In this document: positions 18,397-26,123 of the stretch, in pieces
How positions within the stretch are numbered: the stretch's first letter is position 1
Layout: each line of letters opens with the position of its first letter
Source of the DNA: Anabaena azotica FACHB-119
GTDB taxonomy: Bacteria > Cyanobacteriota > Cyanobacteriia > Cyanobacteriales > Nostocaceae
Direction of reading: 5' to 3'
Assembly: GCF_014697625.1 (NCBI RefSeq)
Contig: NZ_JACJSG010000033.1
Location: 1 to 64,000, forward strand
DNA length: 64,000 nucleotides
Made by a program: the position numbers and the translations under genes
Notes under the pieces: generated by a model
Told to the model about the DNA's origin: nothing
Database searches by the model: none
The model's input: only the letters and a program-made list of their open reading frames with translations

Positions 18397-19024
18397 TTAT
18401 GCAGGTTCAAATGTTTAATTAGCTTGTAACCAGTTGAGTAAATCACCAAGCGCCGTAAAATCTAGTAAAGCCTCACCCAGTGCTTCCAACTTTTCTAGGG
18501 AAAGACCTTGAAGCCTGTCCCTAACCTCTGTGGGTAACTCTCCCATCCGTTTTTGTAGTTGTCTGAGAACAAGTGCGTATGCTTGTTCCTGCTTTCCTTC
18601 CTGCTTTCCTTCCTGTTTCCCTTCTTCCTTGCCTCGCTCGTAGCCAATGCGCTCGCCCGTGGTAATGTAACTCATAGTAAGCTCCTGCTCGAATAACTTA
18701 AACTCTTGCCAAAATTCTTTTTTGGGAAGTGTAAAACTTTATGCAGGTTCAAATGTTTAGTTAGCTTGTAACCAGTTGAGCAAATCACCAAGCGCCGTAA
18801 AATCTAGTAAAGCCTCACCCAGTGCTTCCAACTTTTCTAGGGAAAGACCTTGAAGCCTGTCCCTAACCTCTGTGGGTAACTCTCCCACCCGTTTTTGTAG
18901 TAGTCTGAGAACAAGTGCGTATGCTTGTTCCTGCTTGCCTCGCTCGTAGCCAATGCGCTCACCCGTGGTAATGTAACTCATGGTACGCTCCTGCTCGAAT
19001 AACTTAAACTCTTGCCAAAATTCT
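18397..19024. repeat. tandem partial gene duplication (two units)
   Basis: Unit 1 is 18397-18718 (322 bp), unit 2 is 18739-19024 (286 bp). Both start TTATGCAGGTTCAAATGTTTA and end at GCCAAAATTCT. The 36-bp difference is a run of TTCCTTCCTGCT-like 12-mers in unit 1. Very few substitutions separate them, suggesting a recent event. Confidence 0.85.
18415..18675 (-). pseudogene. duplicated C-terminal fragment of the Rpn/DUF4351 gene
   Basis: 86 codons almost identical to the last 75 residues of the full gene immediately upstream (18757-19713), from MSYITTGERIGYERGK to LLNWLQAN. It carries a 12-residue expansion of EGKQ units. It lacks the nuclease-like core. The duplicated DNA spans 18397-18718 against 18739-19024. 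It has an ATG but the duplicated upstream DNA is coding sequence rather than a promoter, so it is probably a by-product of tandem duplication. Expression of a short DUF4351-like peptide cannot be excluded. Confidence 0.7.
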
Positions 19025-19713
19025 GCTTCTAACGCTTTTGGTAAAATCATAACCCAATCGATGAAACGATAGAGGTTGCGGATATCTCTTTCTGCAAGTC
19101 CTTGTTCATACAATCGCCTAATTAAGCTAAATTTCCAAGCTTTCCGTTCACCTAGCTGTTTACTAGTTTGCTGCGTCTTTAAATGCGCCATGACTACCGT
19201 CGCAAAAGGATTATCGCTGGCTTCTAACTCTGTCCAGCTATTTTGATAATCAAGCAGTTTGACAGTGCCAAATCGAAAATCCAGACTACAATCAGGATAA
19301 TTATAACTATATTGATTTGGTCTCCAATTCAAATCAGCATCGCACAAAATTGCCAGGCTAATCGCTGGTTTACCAAATTTATCAAAAATTCGCAGGTTGT
19401 ACGAAAACATCCTTTCAGCAAAAGTATCTTCATATTTTGCCTGAATTTCCACATGAATCAATAGCCAAAGTTCCTCGCCTTGAATTTGCCAAACTTTGAC
19501 TAATTTATCGGCGTATCTTCTACCAAGTTCTGCTTCCCTTGCTATTTGTTGAAATTCCTTGTCTAGGAACTCATGCGGACGTTCCCAATCAATGATTGCT
19601 GCTGTTTGCGGAAAGAAAAACTGCATGGCTTGGGGAAAGTATGCTTCTAAAATCTCTTTCCACGGCGAATCATTATCGGCTCTTTCTCGTTCCTCGGTCA
19701 ATTTGCACCCCAA
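18757..19713 (-). CDS. Rpn-family putative nuclease with DUF4351 C-terminus
   Basis: 318 residues. The core (about 15-130) resembles the PD-(D/E)XK transposase/Rpn family common in cyanobacteria: IIDWERPHEFLDKEFQQIA, ADKLVKVW, and LLIHVEIQAKYEDTFAERMFSYNLRIFD, where HVEIQ is the usual E-x-Q active-site strand. The C-terminal 60 residues (LLQKRVGELPTEVRDRLQGLSLEKLEALGEALLDF) match DUF4351. Rpn proteins promote recombination or act as nucleases and are often multi-copy. No signal peptide. The 3' part is duplicated downstream as a fragment. It is not obviously in an operon. Confidence 0.82.
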   Translation of the reverse strand: MGCKLTEERERADNDSPWKEILEAYFPQAMQFFFPQTAAIIDWERPHEFLDKEFQQIAREAELGRRYADKLVKVWQIQGEELWLLIHVEIQAKYEDTFAERMFSYNLRIFDKFGKPAISLAILCDADLNWRPNQYSYNYPDCSLDFRFGTVKLLDYQNSWTELEASDNPFATVVMAHLKTQQTSKQLGERKAWKFSLIRRLYEQGLAERDIRNLYRFIDWVMILPKALEAEFWQEFKLFEQERTMSYITTGERIGYERGKQEQAYALVLRLLQKRVGELPTEVRDRLQGLSLEKLEALGEALLDFTALGDLLNWLQAN

Positions 19714-19875
19714 AATAGTAAAAAACCTGATAATATAAGATTATGACATTATGTTAAAAAATCTATTGTTTTTCACTATCCTGAAAAATTTTTCAAAACC
19801 AGCTGACAGAAATGGCATGGATGTGTAAAGTAAGTGATGACTGTTTAACACATTTAACTTTTAACACATCCATCT

Positions 19876-20115
19876 ATGGATAGAAAAACCAAACGCCTCT
19901 TGCTGCTCGTGGCTTCTTGTAGTGTAGCGGGTGTAGTTTTAGGGGGAACCGCTAGTTGGGCTGAAAGTAATCTTTGCTTGCAAGCCGATAACGTTACAAG
20001 TGAGTGCCTGACTCAAAATCCCATACAGAAGACTGTCGAAGGCATGAGTACAGGCTTATTAGCCGGAGCGGGGGCAGCTTTCGGTGTAGCATGGAATGTG
20101 CGTCACGAAGACTAA
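19876..20115 (+). CDS. small secreted or membrane-anchored protein of unknown function
   Basis: 79 residues. An N-terminal signal-like stretch (KRLLLLVASCSVAGVVLGGTASWA, with AxA-type cleavage near residue 29) is followed by a short domain with two cysteines (LCLQADNVTSECL) and a glycine/alanine-rich segment near the C-terminus. The 3' end overlaps the convergent gene's stop by 4 bp. I do not recognise a family. The clear signal peptide and tidy gene end argue that it is real. Confidence 0.6.
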   Translation: MDRKTKRLLLLVASCSVAGVVLGGTASWAESNLCLQADNVTSECLTQNPIQKTVEGMSTGLLAGAGAAFGVAWNVRHED

Positions 20116-20831
20116 AAACGATAATTGCGATCGCGCACCCACAGACTCACAGGTACAGCGTTACCCTGTGGGTCTACCTTGACTTGTACAGATAGGGGTC
20201 GCAACTGCCCATTACGAGTTTGACGAGCCGCGCGGAAGATATCGTTATTCAACTGCTGGCGTTGTTCATTGGGAACATTGTATGATTCCACGCCATAGTT
20301 AACAGTACCATTTTGGTAAACGCCTCTCAAAGCAACTTGATTATCTCGCAGAGACATAGGTAAATTACTGCTCACACGCACAGGTCGCCAAGCTCTGGGA
20401 GCGCCACGCCCAAAAGATTGTTGCTCTTGCAAAATCACATATACATTAGTTCCCTCAGCTAGTCGTCCCCGCCTTCCTTCATTTCTGCTCACTAACTCCT
20501 CCCAACCTGGAAGTCGTCGCAAGTTAGACAAACGAGATATGTTGTAATCCAGATTCAACGTATACCCTTGCAACACATTATCAGGGTCACTAGGTAAAGT
20601 TTGTAAGATTACCTGCCTACCTGTCAGGTTGGTGTACATTGCTTGAGTAGGAACCGACAAAATTAACCCTGTTTGCAACATCAGGGGTACAATTAGCCGC
20701 CAAAAAGGCAAAGGCTGATTATGTTTTTGTTCAGTAGCAGCCAAATAATCCCGAAAAGTCAGCTTCTTAGAAAACTCAGCTTCGGGAGACAAAGTTTTAT
20801 TTTTGTTAGATTCAGAAGTTTCATTTGCCAT
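20112..20831 (-). CDS. GDYXXLXY-type membrane protein, partner of DUF2157
   Basis: 239 residues from the ATG at 20831, chosen because TTAGGA lies about 10 nt upstream; an in-frame start at 20849 would add six residues. Cytoplasmic N-terminus, one membrane segment (about 45-63, FWRLIVPLMLQTGLILSVP), then an extracytoplasmic domain containing GYTLNLDYNISRL, which fits the name-giving motif loosely. Genes of this family commonly follow DUF2157 genes, as here (114 bp downstream of one on the same strand). Function unknown. Confidence 0.75.
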   Translation of the reverse strand: MANETSESNKNKTLSPEAEFSKKLTFRDYLAATEQKHNQPLPFWRLIVPLMLQTGLILSVPTQAMYTNLTGRQVILQTLPSDPDNVLQGYTLNLDYNISRLSNLRRLPGWEELVSRNEGRRGRLAEGTNVYVILQEQQSFGRGAPRAWRPVRVSSNLPMSLRDNQVALRGVYQNGTVNYGVESYNVPNEQRQQLNNDIFRAARQTRNGQLRPLSVQVKVDPQGNAVPVSLWVRDRNYRF

Positions 20832-20896
20832 AAAGCGTAGTCCTAACAATATTGGATTTTGGGGAGCGGACAGAGGACTTACGCAGAGTGGGAATG

Positions 20897-20928
20897 TCAG
20901 TTATCAGTTATCAGTTATCAGTTATCAG
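20897..20928. repeat. STRR, TCAGTTA heptamers
   Basis: Four TCAGTTA units and a partial fifth, between the DUF2157 and GDYXXLXY genes. The sequence just before it (20874-20885, AGGACTTACGCA) matches the terminus of the family-A miniature element. Confidence 0.8.
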
Positions 20929-20963
20929 TGAACATAACCTGATAACTGTTCACTGATGAAGCT

Positions 20964-22394
20964 TCAACTCGCCTTTTTCCCAGAAGAACCAGTGAGGCGG
21001 TTTTCAAACCACATTCCGGCGCTGATTAATATCGAGCCGCACATTAAGAAAACCATTGCCCTGAACAATAGGTCGGTGTCGTACTCCAACATCCGACTAA
21101 TAACTAGTAAAGTTAACAATAGCATACCGCCCCAAAAAGAGCGCCTATCATTTAACTTCATTCCTTCTTGAATTAGTCCCCAAGACAACACTGCTAAAAG
21201 CACATTGAAAATAAAACTACCCAAGTCGCCAATGCGACTGATAGCTTGATGCCAGAATGGTACTACAAGGATAAATCCAAGGAAAGTGGCAATCAGTGCA
21301 GTATTAAAAACTACTTCCCGGCGGGGAGGGTTATTTCTTTGGCGTAACAGAAACAACCATTGCAACACTGCTAAACCACTGAGAATACCTAAATCAATGA
21401 CGGGTACAGATAAGAAATTGCTGTTGTTCGTTGAACCAAAGGAATTAGATGAAAATCCTTGCCATTGCCAACGAAAAGAAAGAGCATAGAAGACTAAACC
21501 GAAAGCAATGAGGGCGAGATTACGGGCTAGGGGTTGAAATAATCTGTAATTGATGGTGGGAAATAGTAGGTCGTCATAACTCCAGAATATCGCCGGAGGT
21601 AGAGCTAATGCAAAAGAAGCCACCCAAGGAGCCACATTGGAAAAATTCAGTAATGGTAGAGGGTTGAGGTTGAATTGTAAGGAACTAGCAAATAAGAAGG
21701 CGGCGAAGAAGAAAATCCACCGCGAACGGCATAAATAAGCTAAGGGAACAAACCATAGCCATGATATTAGCGGCATATGGCGTACTGCTAGCCGTGACCA
21801 ACTTAATTGCTCTGAAGAATACCACAAGTCACCAAGTCCAGCCCAGTAGCCAATCATTACTAGGATAATGGACATAATCCCTAGTGAATTTAATGATAGG
21901 CCATAAGCCATGAATGAAACACCAAATCCCCAGGCGAGAAATAGTTCAGGAAGAGAACCAGTAATATTAAAAATCTGTGCCATGAGGATGAGGTTTGCAC
22001 CCAGGATAAAAGCAGCAAAAATTAATAAGGCTTCTCCCAACAAACGTTTATTACGTTGTGGCTTTTTTCCTTCTTTGCTGCTGAGTGTTGGTTCTCGCCA
22101 ATTGTAAAAACCTGTAATACTAATAAAGAAAAATAAACTCATCATCAAGATGAATTTAACTTCCCGTGACCAAGAGAACCAGTTAGCCGCAGCAAAGGTA
22201 TATACACCTATGACCAACAAGATACCGCCGATCGCGATCGCAATCATCATAAAGCGATCGCGTGCAGCCATTTCCAGATTCTTAAATTGATAGCGATCGG
22301 CAATTTGTTGATACTGCGAAGCACTTATGATTCCTTCATCACGCCACAATTCCGACTCTCGGCGTAATCTTCGTTGAAAATTGTCAAAAAACAT
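20964..22394 (-). CDS. DUF2157 multi-pass membrane protein
   Basis: 476 residues. A soluble N-terminal region (about 1-45, FQRRLRRESELWRDEGIISASQYQQIADRYQF) is typical of DUF2157. It is followed by about twelve hydrophobic segments and a short basic tail. GAGAGG precedes the ATG closely. The downstream same-strand GDYXXLXY gene supports the usual two-gene pairing. The physiological role is unknown; a membrane transport or envelope function is only a guess. Confidence 0.8.
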   Translation of the reverse strand: MFFDNFQRRLRRESELWRDEGIISASQYQQIADRYQFKNLEMAARDRFMMIAIAIGGILLVIGVYTFAAANWFSWSREVKFILMMSLFFFISITGFYNWREPTLSSKEGKKPQRNKRLLGEALLIFAAFILGANLILMAQIFNITGSLPELFLAWGFGVSFMAYGLSLNSLGIMSIILVMIGYWAGLGDLWYSSEQLSWSRLAVRHMPLISWLWFVPLAYLCRSRWIFFFAAFLFASSLQFNLNPLPLLNFSNVAPWVASFALALPPAIFWSYDDLLFPTINYRLFQPLARNLALIAFGLVFYALSFRWQWQGFSSNSFGSTNNSNFLSVPVIDLGILSGLAVLQWLFLLRQRNNPPRREVVFNTALIATFLGFILVVPFWHQAISRIGDLGSFIFNVLLAVLSWGLIQEGMKLNDRRSFWGGMLLLTLLVISRMLEYDTDLLFRAMVFLMCGSILISAGMWFENRLTGSSGKKAS

Positions 22395-22450
22395 GACCTC
22401 TCCACTGCGCTAGGCTGTTTAGCAATCATTTCGGATTTACGCAGTGAATC

Positions 22451-22476
22451 AGTTGACAGTTGACAGTTGACAGTTG
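22451..22476. repeat. STRR, AGTTGAC heptamers, plus dispersed repeat
   Basis: Three AGTTGAC units and a partial unit. Downstream, near 22497-22526, is the inverse of the sequence TAACCCACCCCTAACCCCTC found at 42371-42399, a dispersed repeat. The 22395-22620 gap contains nothing else recognised. Confidence 0.75.
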
Positions 22477-22620
22477 TTCTCCTCTGCTCCTTTTTCCCCT
22501 CCAGGGAGGGGCTAGGGGTGGGTTACTCCCTCATCTCCCTCATCTCCCCCTAGTCCCCAGTCCCTAGTATTATCAATCCAAGCCCCTTATAAGTATTGTT
22601 CCTCTGTAACAGTTTTACTA

Positions 22621-23574
22621 ATGGAAAAACCATCGAATTTACTACTAAAACTCGCAAGACGTTTGTTTGAAAATCCTGATAAACAAGAAAAATTTATCGA
22701 TGCTTTAGTTAATCCTCAACCTTTTAATCCCTGTATTCTGTGGTGTCAAAATCAACCAGATAATGTACCTTTTTCCGTAGAATCTCCTTTAAGTTGGCAA
22801 CCTCAATTTGTAGACCGTCTGCACTTAGGAGAAAAACCCGGTCAGCATAATCTACATCATCAAGGATATTTCTATTGTTTAGATTTTTCATCTGTATTTG
22901 CAGCGTCTATTTTATTAACAATTCCCCAATCACTACGGTTAGTTTTTGATATGTGTGCCGCACCTGGTGGTAAAAGTATCTTTGCTTGGCAAGCCTTACA
23001 TCCAGAATTAATTATTTGTAATGAAGTCATTGGTAAACGTTTAGGAATGTTAATTTCTAATTTAAAACGTTGCCATATTAGTCCTAGTATTGTAGTTAAT
23101 CGAGATTCTAGTATTTTTGCAGATAATATTCCCTTATCTAGTAATTTAGTCTTAGTAGATGCCCCTTGCACTGGACAGTCCCTATTAGCTAAAGGAGAAA
23201 AAGCACCCGGATGTTTTCACCCTACAGCTATTAATAAGAGTGCCAATCGTCAAAAGAGAATTATCGCCAACTCTGCACAAATAGTTGCCCCCCAAGGTTA
23301 TCTTGCCTACATGACTTGTACTTATTCACCTGAAGAAAATGAGCAGGTATGCGAATGGTTTCTGTCACGCTTTCCTCAGTTTCAAGCAGTAAAAATTAAT
23401 CATTTACAAGAATATCAGTCACACTTAACTACTATTCCTTGTTATCGCTTATTTCCCCAAGATAGATTAGGCGCTGGTGCTTTCACAGCCCTTTTCCAAA
23501 ACACAGAAGAGGGTACAGTAAAGGACTTGGCACAAGAAGTTCTACAAGAGTTAGGTATTATCCAACAATTGTAG
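22621..23574 (+). CDS. RsmB/NOL1/NOP2/sun-family RNA m5C methyltransferase
   Basis: 317 residues. SAM-binding segment FDMCAAPGGKSIFAW (about 108-122), acceptor Asp, then LVDAPCTGQSLLAKG and YMTCTYSPEENEQVCEWF with the two cysteines used by m5C methyltransferases. It lacks the N-terminal NusB-like domain of E. coli RsmB (429 aa), so the exact RNA target is open. Cytosolic. It is a single gene between repeat-rich gaps; codon use looks AT-rich relative to neighbours. Confidence 0.85.
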   Translation: MEKPSNLLLKLARRLFENPDKQEKFIDALVNPQPFNPCILWCQNQPDNVPFSVESPLSWQPQFVDRLHLGEKPGQHNLHHQGYFYCLDFSSVFAASILLTIPQSLRLVFDMCAAPGGKSIFAWQALHPELIICNEVIGKRLGMLISNLKRCHISPSIVVNRDSSIFADNIPLSSNLVLVDAPCTGQSLLAKGEKAPGCFHPTAINKSANRQKRIIANSAQIVAPQGYLAYMTCTYSPEENEQVCEWFLSRFPQFQAVKINHLQEYQSHLTTIPCYRLFPQDRLGAGAFTALFQNTEEGTVKDLAQEVLQELGIIQQL

Positions 23575-23959
23575 TTTTCTTATTATCTTGGAGATGATTA
23601 ATTGGACACAAAGACAAATTTAAATATATAGGAGGGGACAGGTGACAGGGAACAGGTGACAGGTTCAAAACCTGCTTAATATAAAAAAGATTGTGTGATT
23701 CCTCAATGTCCTCACCTATGTGGCTACTGCTATATATAAAATTACTACCAATGACCAATGACAAAAAGGACACAAATTTGTGTCCTTTGAGGTTGATGGA
23801 AAGGTCTAAACTTTTAACCTGTTACTTGTTGCTGTCTTGAAAGGGATTAACAGATTTTATGGCAGTAGCTATACAACTGAGGACATGGATGAATTATAAA
23901 ATCTTTATAGCCCGCAGCTTTCCCACCTGTACCCTGTCCCCTGTCACCTGTCCCCTGAC
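23575..23959. other. intergenic region with short repeats and a palindrome
   Basis: It contains ACAGGTGACAGG-like repeats (about 23639-23664 and 23926-23955) and the perfect palindrome described at 23765-23788. No coding sequence is recognised. Confidence 0.6.
23765..23788. terminator. 24-bp perfect palindrome, possible bidirectional terminator
   Basis: AAAGGACACAAA followed immediately by its reverse complement. Since the next genes converge (RsmB-like +, hypothetical -), a shared terminator is reasonable. There is no following T-run, and a hairpin must open a few central pairs for a loop. An operator is the alternative. Confidence 0.35.
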
Positions 23960-24328
23960 CTATCTATTATCGTCGCTAGCGGTTCTCTTAGCGGTGTCTG
24001 GGTAAACAGAACCGAATTGTTTCACTGCTTCTCCAGATTCTTTGGCAATTCTTTTAGCTCTTTCACCAGGAGCATCTTCTGTTTGACGAGCTTCTCTATT
24101 CCATTCTCCGGTGGTTTTGGGTCTATCAGCATCATCCTGATGTACAACTTGATCCAATCTCTTGGTTACATTTTTGCTACTACGTCCAGAGTCAATGCTG
24201 GAGTTGAGGCTTGTTGTTAGCACTAAAAAACCAACTAAAGCAATAGCAAAAAAACGTTTTACTTGAAACTCTTGAAATAGGAACTTGATATGATTGATTA
24301 CATTAGAAAATAAATTTGCCATCATCAT
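23960..24328 (-). CDS. small exported hydrophilic protein, possibly low-temperature-induced-like
   Basis: 122 residues. One hydrophobic segment (about 25-42, FFAIALVGFLVLTTSLNS) is followed by a charged domain with KTTGEWNREARQTEDAPGERAKRIAKESGEAVKQFGSVYPD. That pattern recalls cyanobacterial proteins annotated as low-temperature-induced, but I recall the family only loosely. Three consecutive ATGs occur; GGGAG sits 2 nt before the first and 8 nt before the third, so initiation at 24322 is more likely. It is single-gene and convergent with the methyltransferase gene. Confidence 0.65.
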   Translation of the reverse strand: MMMANLFSNVINHIKFLFQEFQVKRFFAIALVGFLVLTTSLNSSIDSGRSSKNVTKRLDQVVHQDDADRPKTTGEWNREARQTEDAPGERAKRIAKESGEAVKQFGSVYPDTAKRTASDDNR

Positions 24329-25037
24329 ACTCCCTTATTTTTTACACTTGTGGAAAGAATTAGTAGGCTTACAGTATGGGTTAGTGGTTAAATGGCATTT
24401 AACCAATTTATTAGCCCTAATACCAATCTCAAATTAACGATAATAAACTCGTTATTCATCTAACAGAAGTTAGAAGTTGTTTATTGACTAGGAGGTTTTT
24501 TTTCATCCTTATGTAGATTAGAATCAGGAAATTTTGAGTTCACTGGCTGGAACGTGGGGAGTGAGTAGGGGCGGGTTGAAGCAGTAGTTCTGTAGATAGA
24601 TGAAATTTATACGCCGTAGGTGATATTATTCCGTTGAGCAGATTTGACATATACTATAACGCTAGGAAAAAATGTTGCTTCAAACTCAACAGTAATTAGG
24701 CAACTGGCACTTGGAGTAGGGTGCGTCAGATGTGGAAAATCCTTGAATGTTTACGAAATTATCATAATTCCGAGGGTTAAAGACCCCTACGTCTGTACGT
24801 AGCAAATTTTCAGTTGGGGTTTAAATCCCCAACTGAAAATGCCTTTAATTTTGAATTTTGAATTTTGAATTGTTAATGGGGCTGACGCACCCTACAGTTA
24901 GTTTGATTATGACACTTGCGTAAGTCCTACTCAATTGAAAAACCCAGTTGGCTTTTTCCTACCACCTCTGATCAGGAAAAACTTTATCAGCCAAGAGAAT
25001 ATCTGCTGTCAGAGTTTCTTGGGATAAGGGTTTGATT
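24329..25037. other. intergenic region containing a family-A miniature element
   Basis: Apart from the 24691-24928 element I see AT-rich DNA with no recognisable gene. Three ATTTTGA-like heptamers (24850-24870) lie within the element. Confidence 0.6.
24691..24928. mobile_element. miniature element (family A), copy without the nested insertion
   Basis: The right end (24892-24928) is the perfect 37-bp reverse complement of 18016-18052. The left end AGTAATTAGGCAACTGGCAC is a diverged version of AGGACTTACGCAATTGGCAC. Inner 14-bp inverted repeat GTAGGGTGCGTCAG (24716-24729) / CTGACGCACCCTAC (24882-24895). A further hairpin at 24806-24840 has perfect 14-bp arms (ATTTTCAGTTGGGG) and a 7-nt loop. 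It encodes no protein. Confidence 0.72.
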
Positions 25038-25685
25038 TCAATCATTTTTCCGAACTGCTTTGAGCAAAAAGAAGGTTGGATAAATATCTTCACCAATTTG
25101 TTCAGCACTTTTAAAGTCAAAGCCCTCTTCAAAAGCTAGTAATTGAAAGCAATTCAAGAAATGTTGATTGAAGTATTCAGAAAAAGTATGAGATGGTTCT
25201 TTAACGGTCATCAAGCCTCCATAAATAGTAAAATCAATAAGTTCTGATTGAAAATAATTCTTTCCTGTCCTTCTATTTTCTATAAATTGTCTGAATGGGT
25301 GTACTACAAGATATAATAAAATTCCACCTACCTTGATTACACGTGCAATTTCTTCAAGAGTTCCGCTCAGATTAGGTGATATTTGTAGTACATATTTACT
25401 GACCACAATATCAAATGATTGATCTGCAAAAGGCAGATTTTCACCTGTAGCGATAATAAATTGCCCATCAGGCGTTTTCTCTTTTGCACTAGTAATGAAG
25501 TTTTCACAAGGGTCAATACCAGTCACAATGGCTCCTTGGCTGGCAAAGTATGCTGCGTCTGTCCCATCTCCACATCCAATATCGAGTAGTGTTTTTCCAT
25601 TTAAAGACAAATCTACCTGCTTATAGAATATTTGGTTTCTAACGCTATTTATTTTTTGAGCTGCTTCACTATAAAACTGATGCAA
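25038..25685 (-). CDS. class I SAM-dependent methyltransferase
   Basis: 215 residues from a TTG at 25685. Motif I LLDIGCGDGTDAAYFA, motif II VTGIDPCENFI, then FADQSFDIVVSKYVLQ and a motif-III-like VIKVGGILLYLVVHP: a Methyltransf_11-like small-molecule or lipid methylase of unknown substrate. The coding frame seems to begin further upstream: IATQYNSLHQFYSEAA resembles the normal start of such proteins, and the first codon of that stretch is ATT (25704-25706) after an in-frame TGA. The true start may be that ATT, the TTG, or the gene may be damaged. Confidence 0.75.
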   Translation of the reverse strand: MHQFYSEAAQKINSVRNQIFYKQVDLSLNGKTLLDIGCGDGTDAAYFASQGAIVTGIDPCENFITSAKEKTPDGQFIIATGENLPFADQSFDIVVSKYVLQISPNLSGTLEEIARVIKVGGILLYLVVHPFRQFIENRRTGKNYFQSELIDFTIYGGLMTVKEPSHTFSEYFNQHFLNCFQLLAFEEGFDFKSAEQIGEDIYPTFFLLKAVRKND

Positions 25686-25709
25686 ACTGTTATATTGTGT
25701 GGCAATTTC

Positions 25710-26123
25710 TGAAAAAAATCGTCAGTTATTTCTGTCTTCTCTACAAAGATTTAGAATTGATTGTATTGATACTTTTAGACAAAAATTTTGAGATTTTCTC
25801 ATCTATCGCCAGAAGTAAAAAGGCTGAGTGTTTCTAGTTTGAGATGCTTCAGTGAAATAATTCAATGGTGCAAGCGCGTATTCATTCCCACCAACGATAA
25901 AGCGGTATCGATTTTGGCGGCTGTGATGGAAATTCTCTATTGATGAGAGCCAAAATATGTGTATTTTTTTACCTATCCCTCTGTGTCTTGAATTTTGCTG
26001 TCCGCTTTGTTCAGTAACAAAGCGATCGCTTGTGAGGTTTTTCTCATTTTTATTCAACTCAAACAATAGGCAATCAAAAGTTCAATAATGAGATTAATCG
26101 TTGAATTAAGGACTTTAGAGCAT
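25710..26123. other. intergenic region before the S9 peptidase gene
   Basis: AT-rich. A minus-strand frame at 25803-26066 is not family-like and is not called. Promoters for the divergent methyltransferase and peptidase genes should lie here. Confidence 0.5.

Noticed and set aside
25803..26066. 87-codon minus-strand frame between methyltransferase and peptidase genes
   Set aside because: No domain, no start signal, compositionally like random AT-rich DNA. It would also occupy the presumed divergent promoter region.
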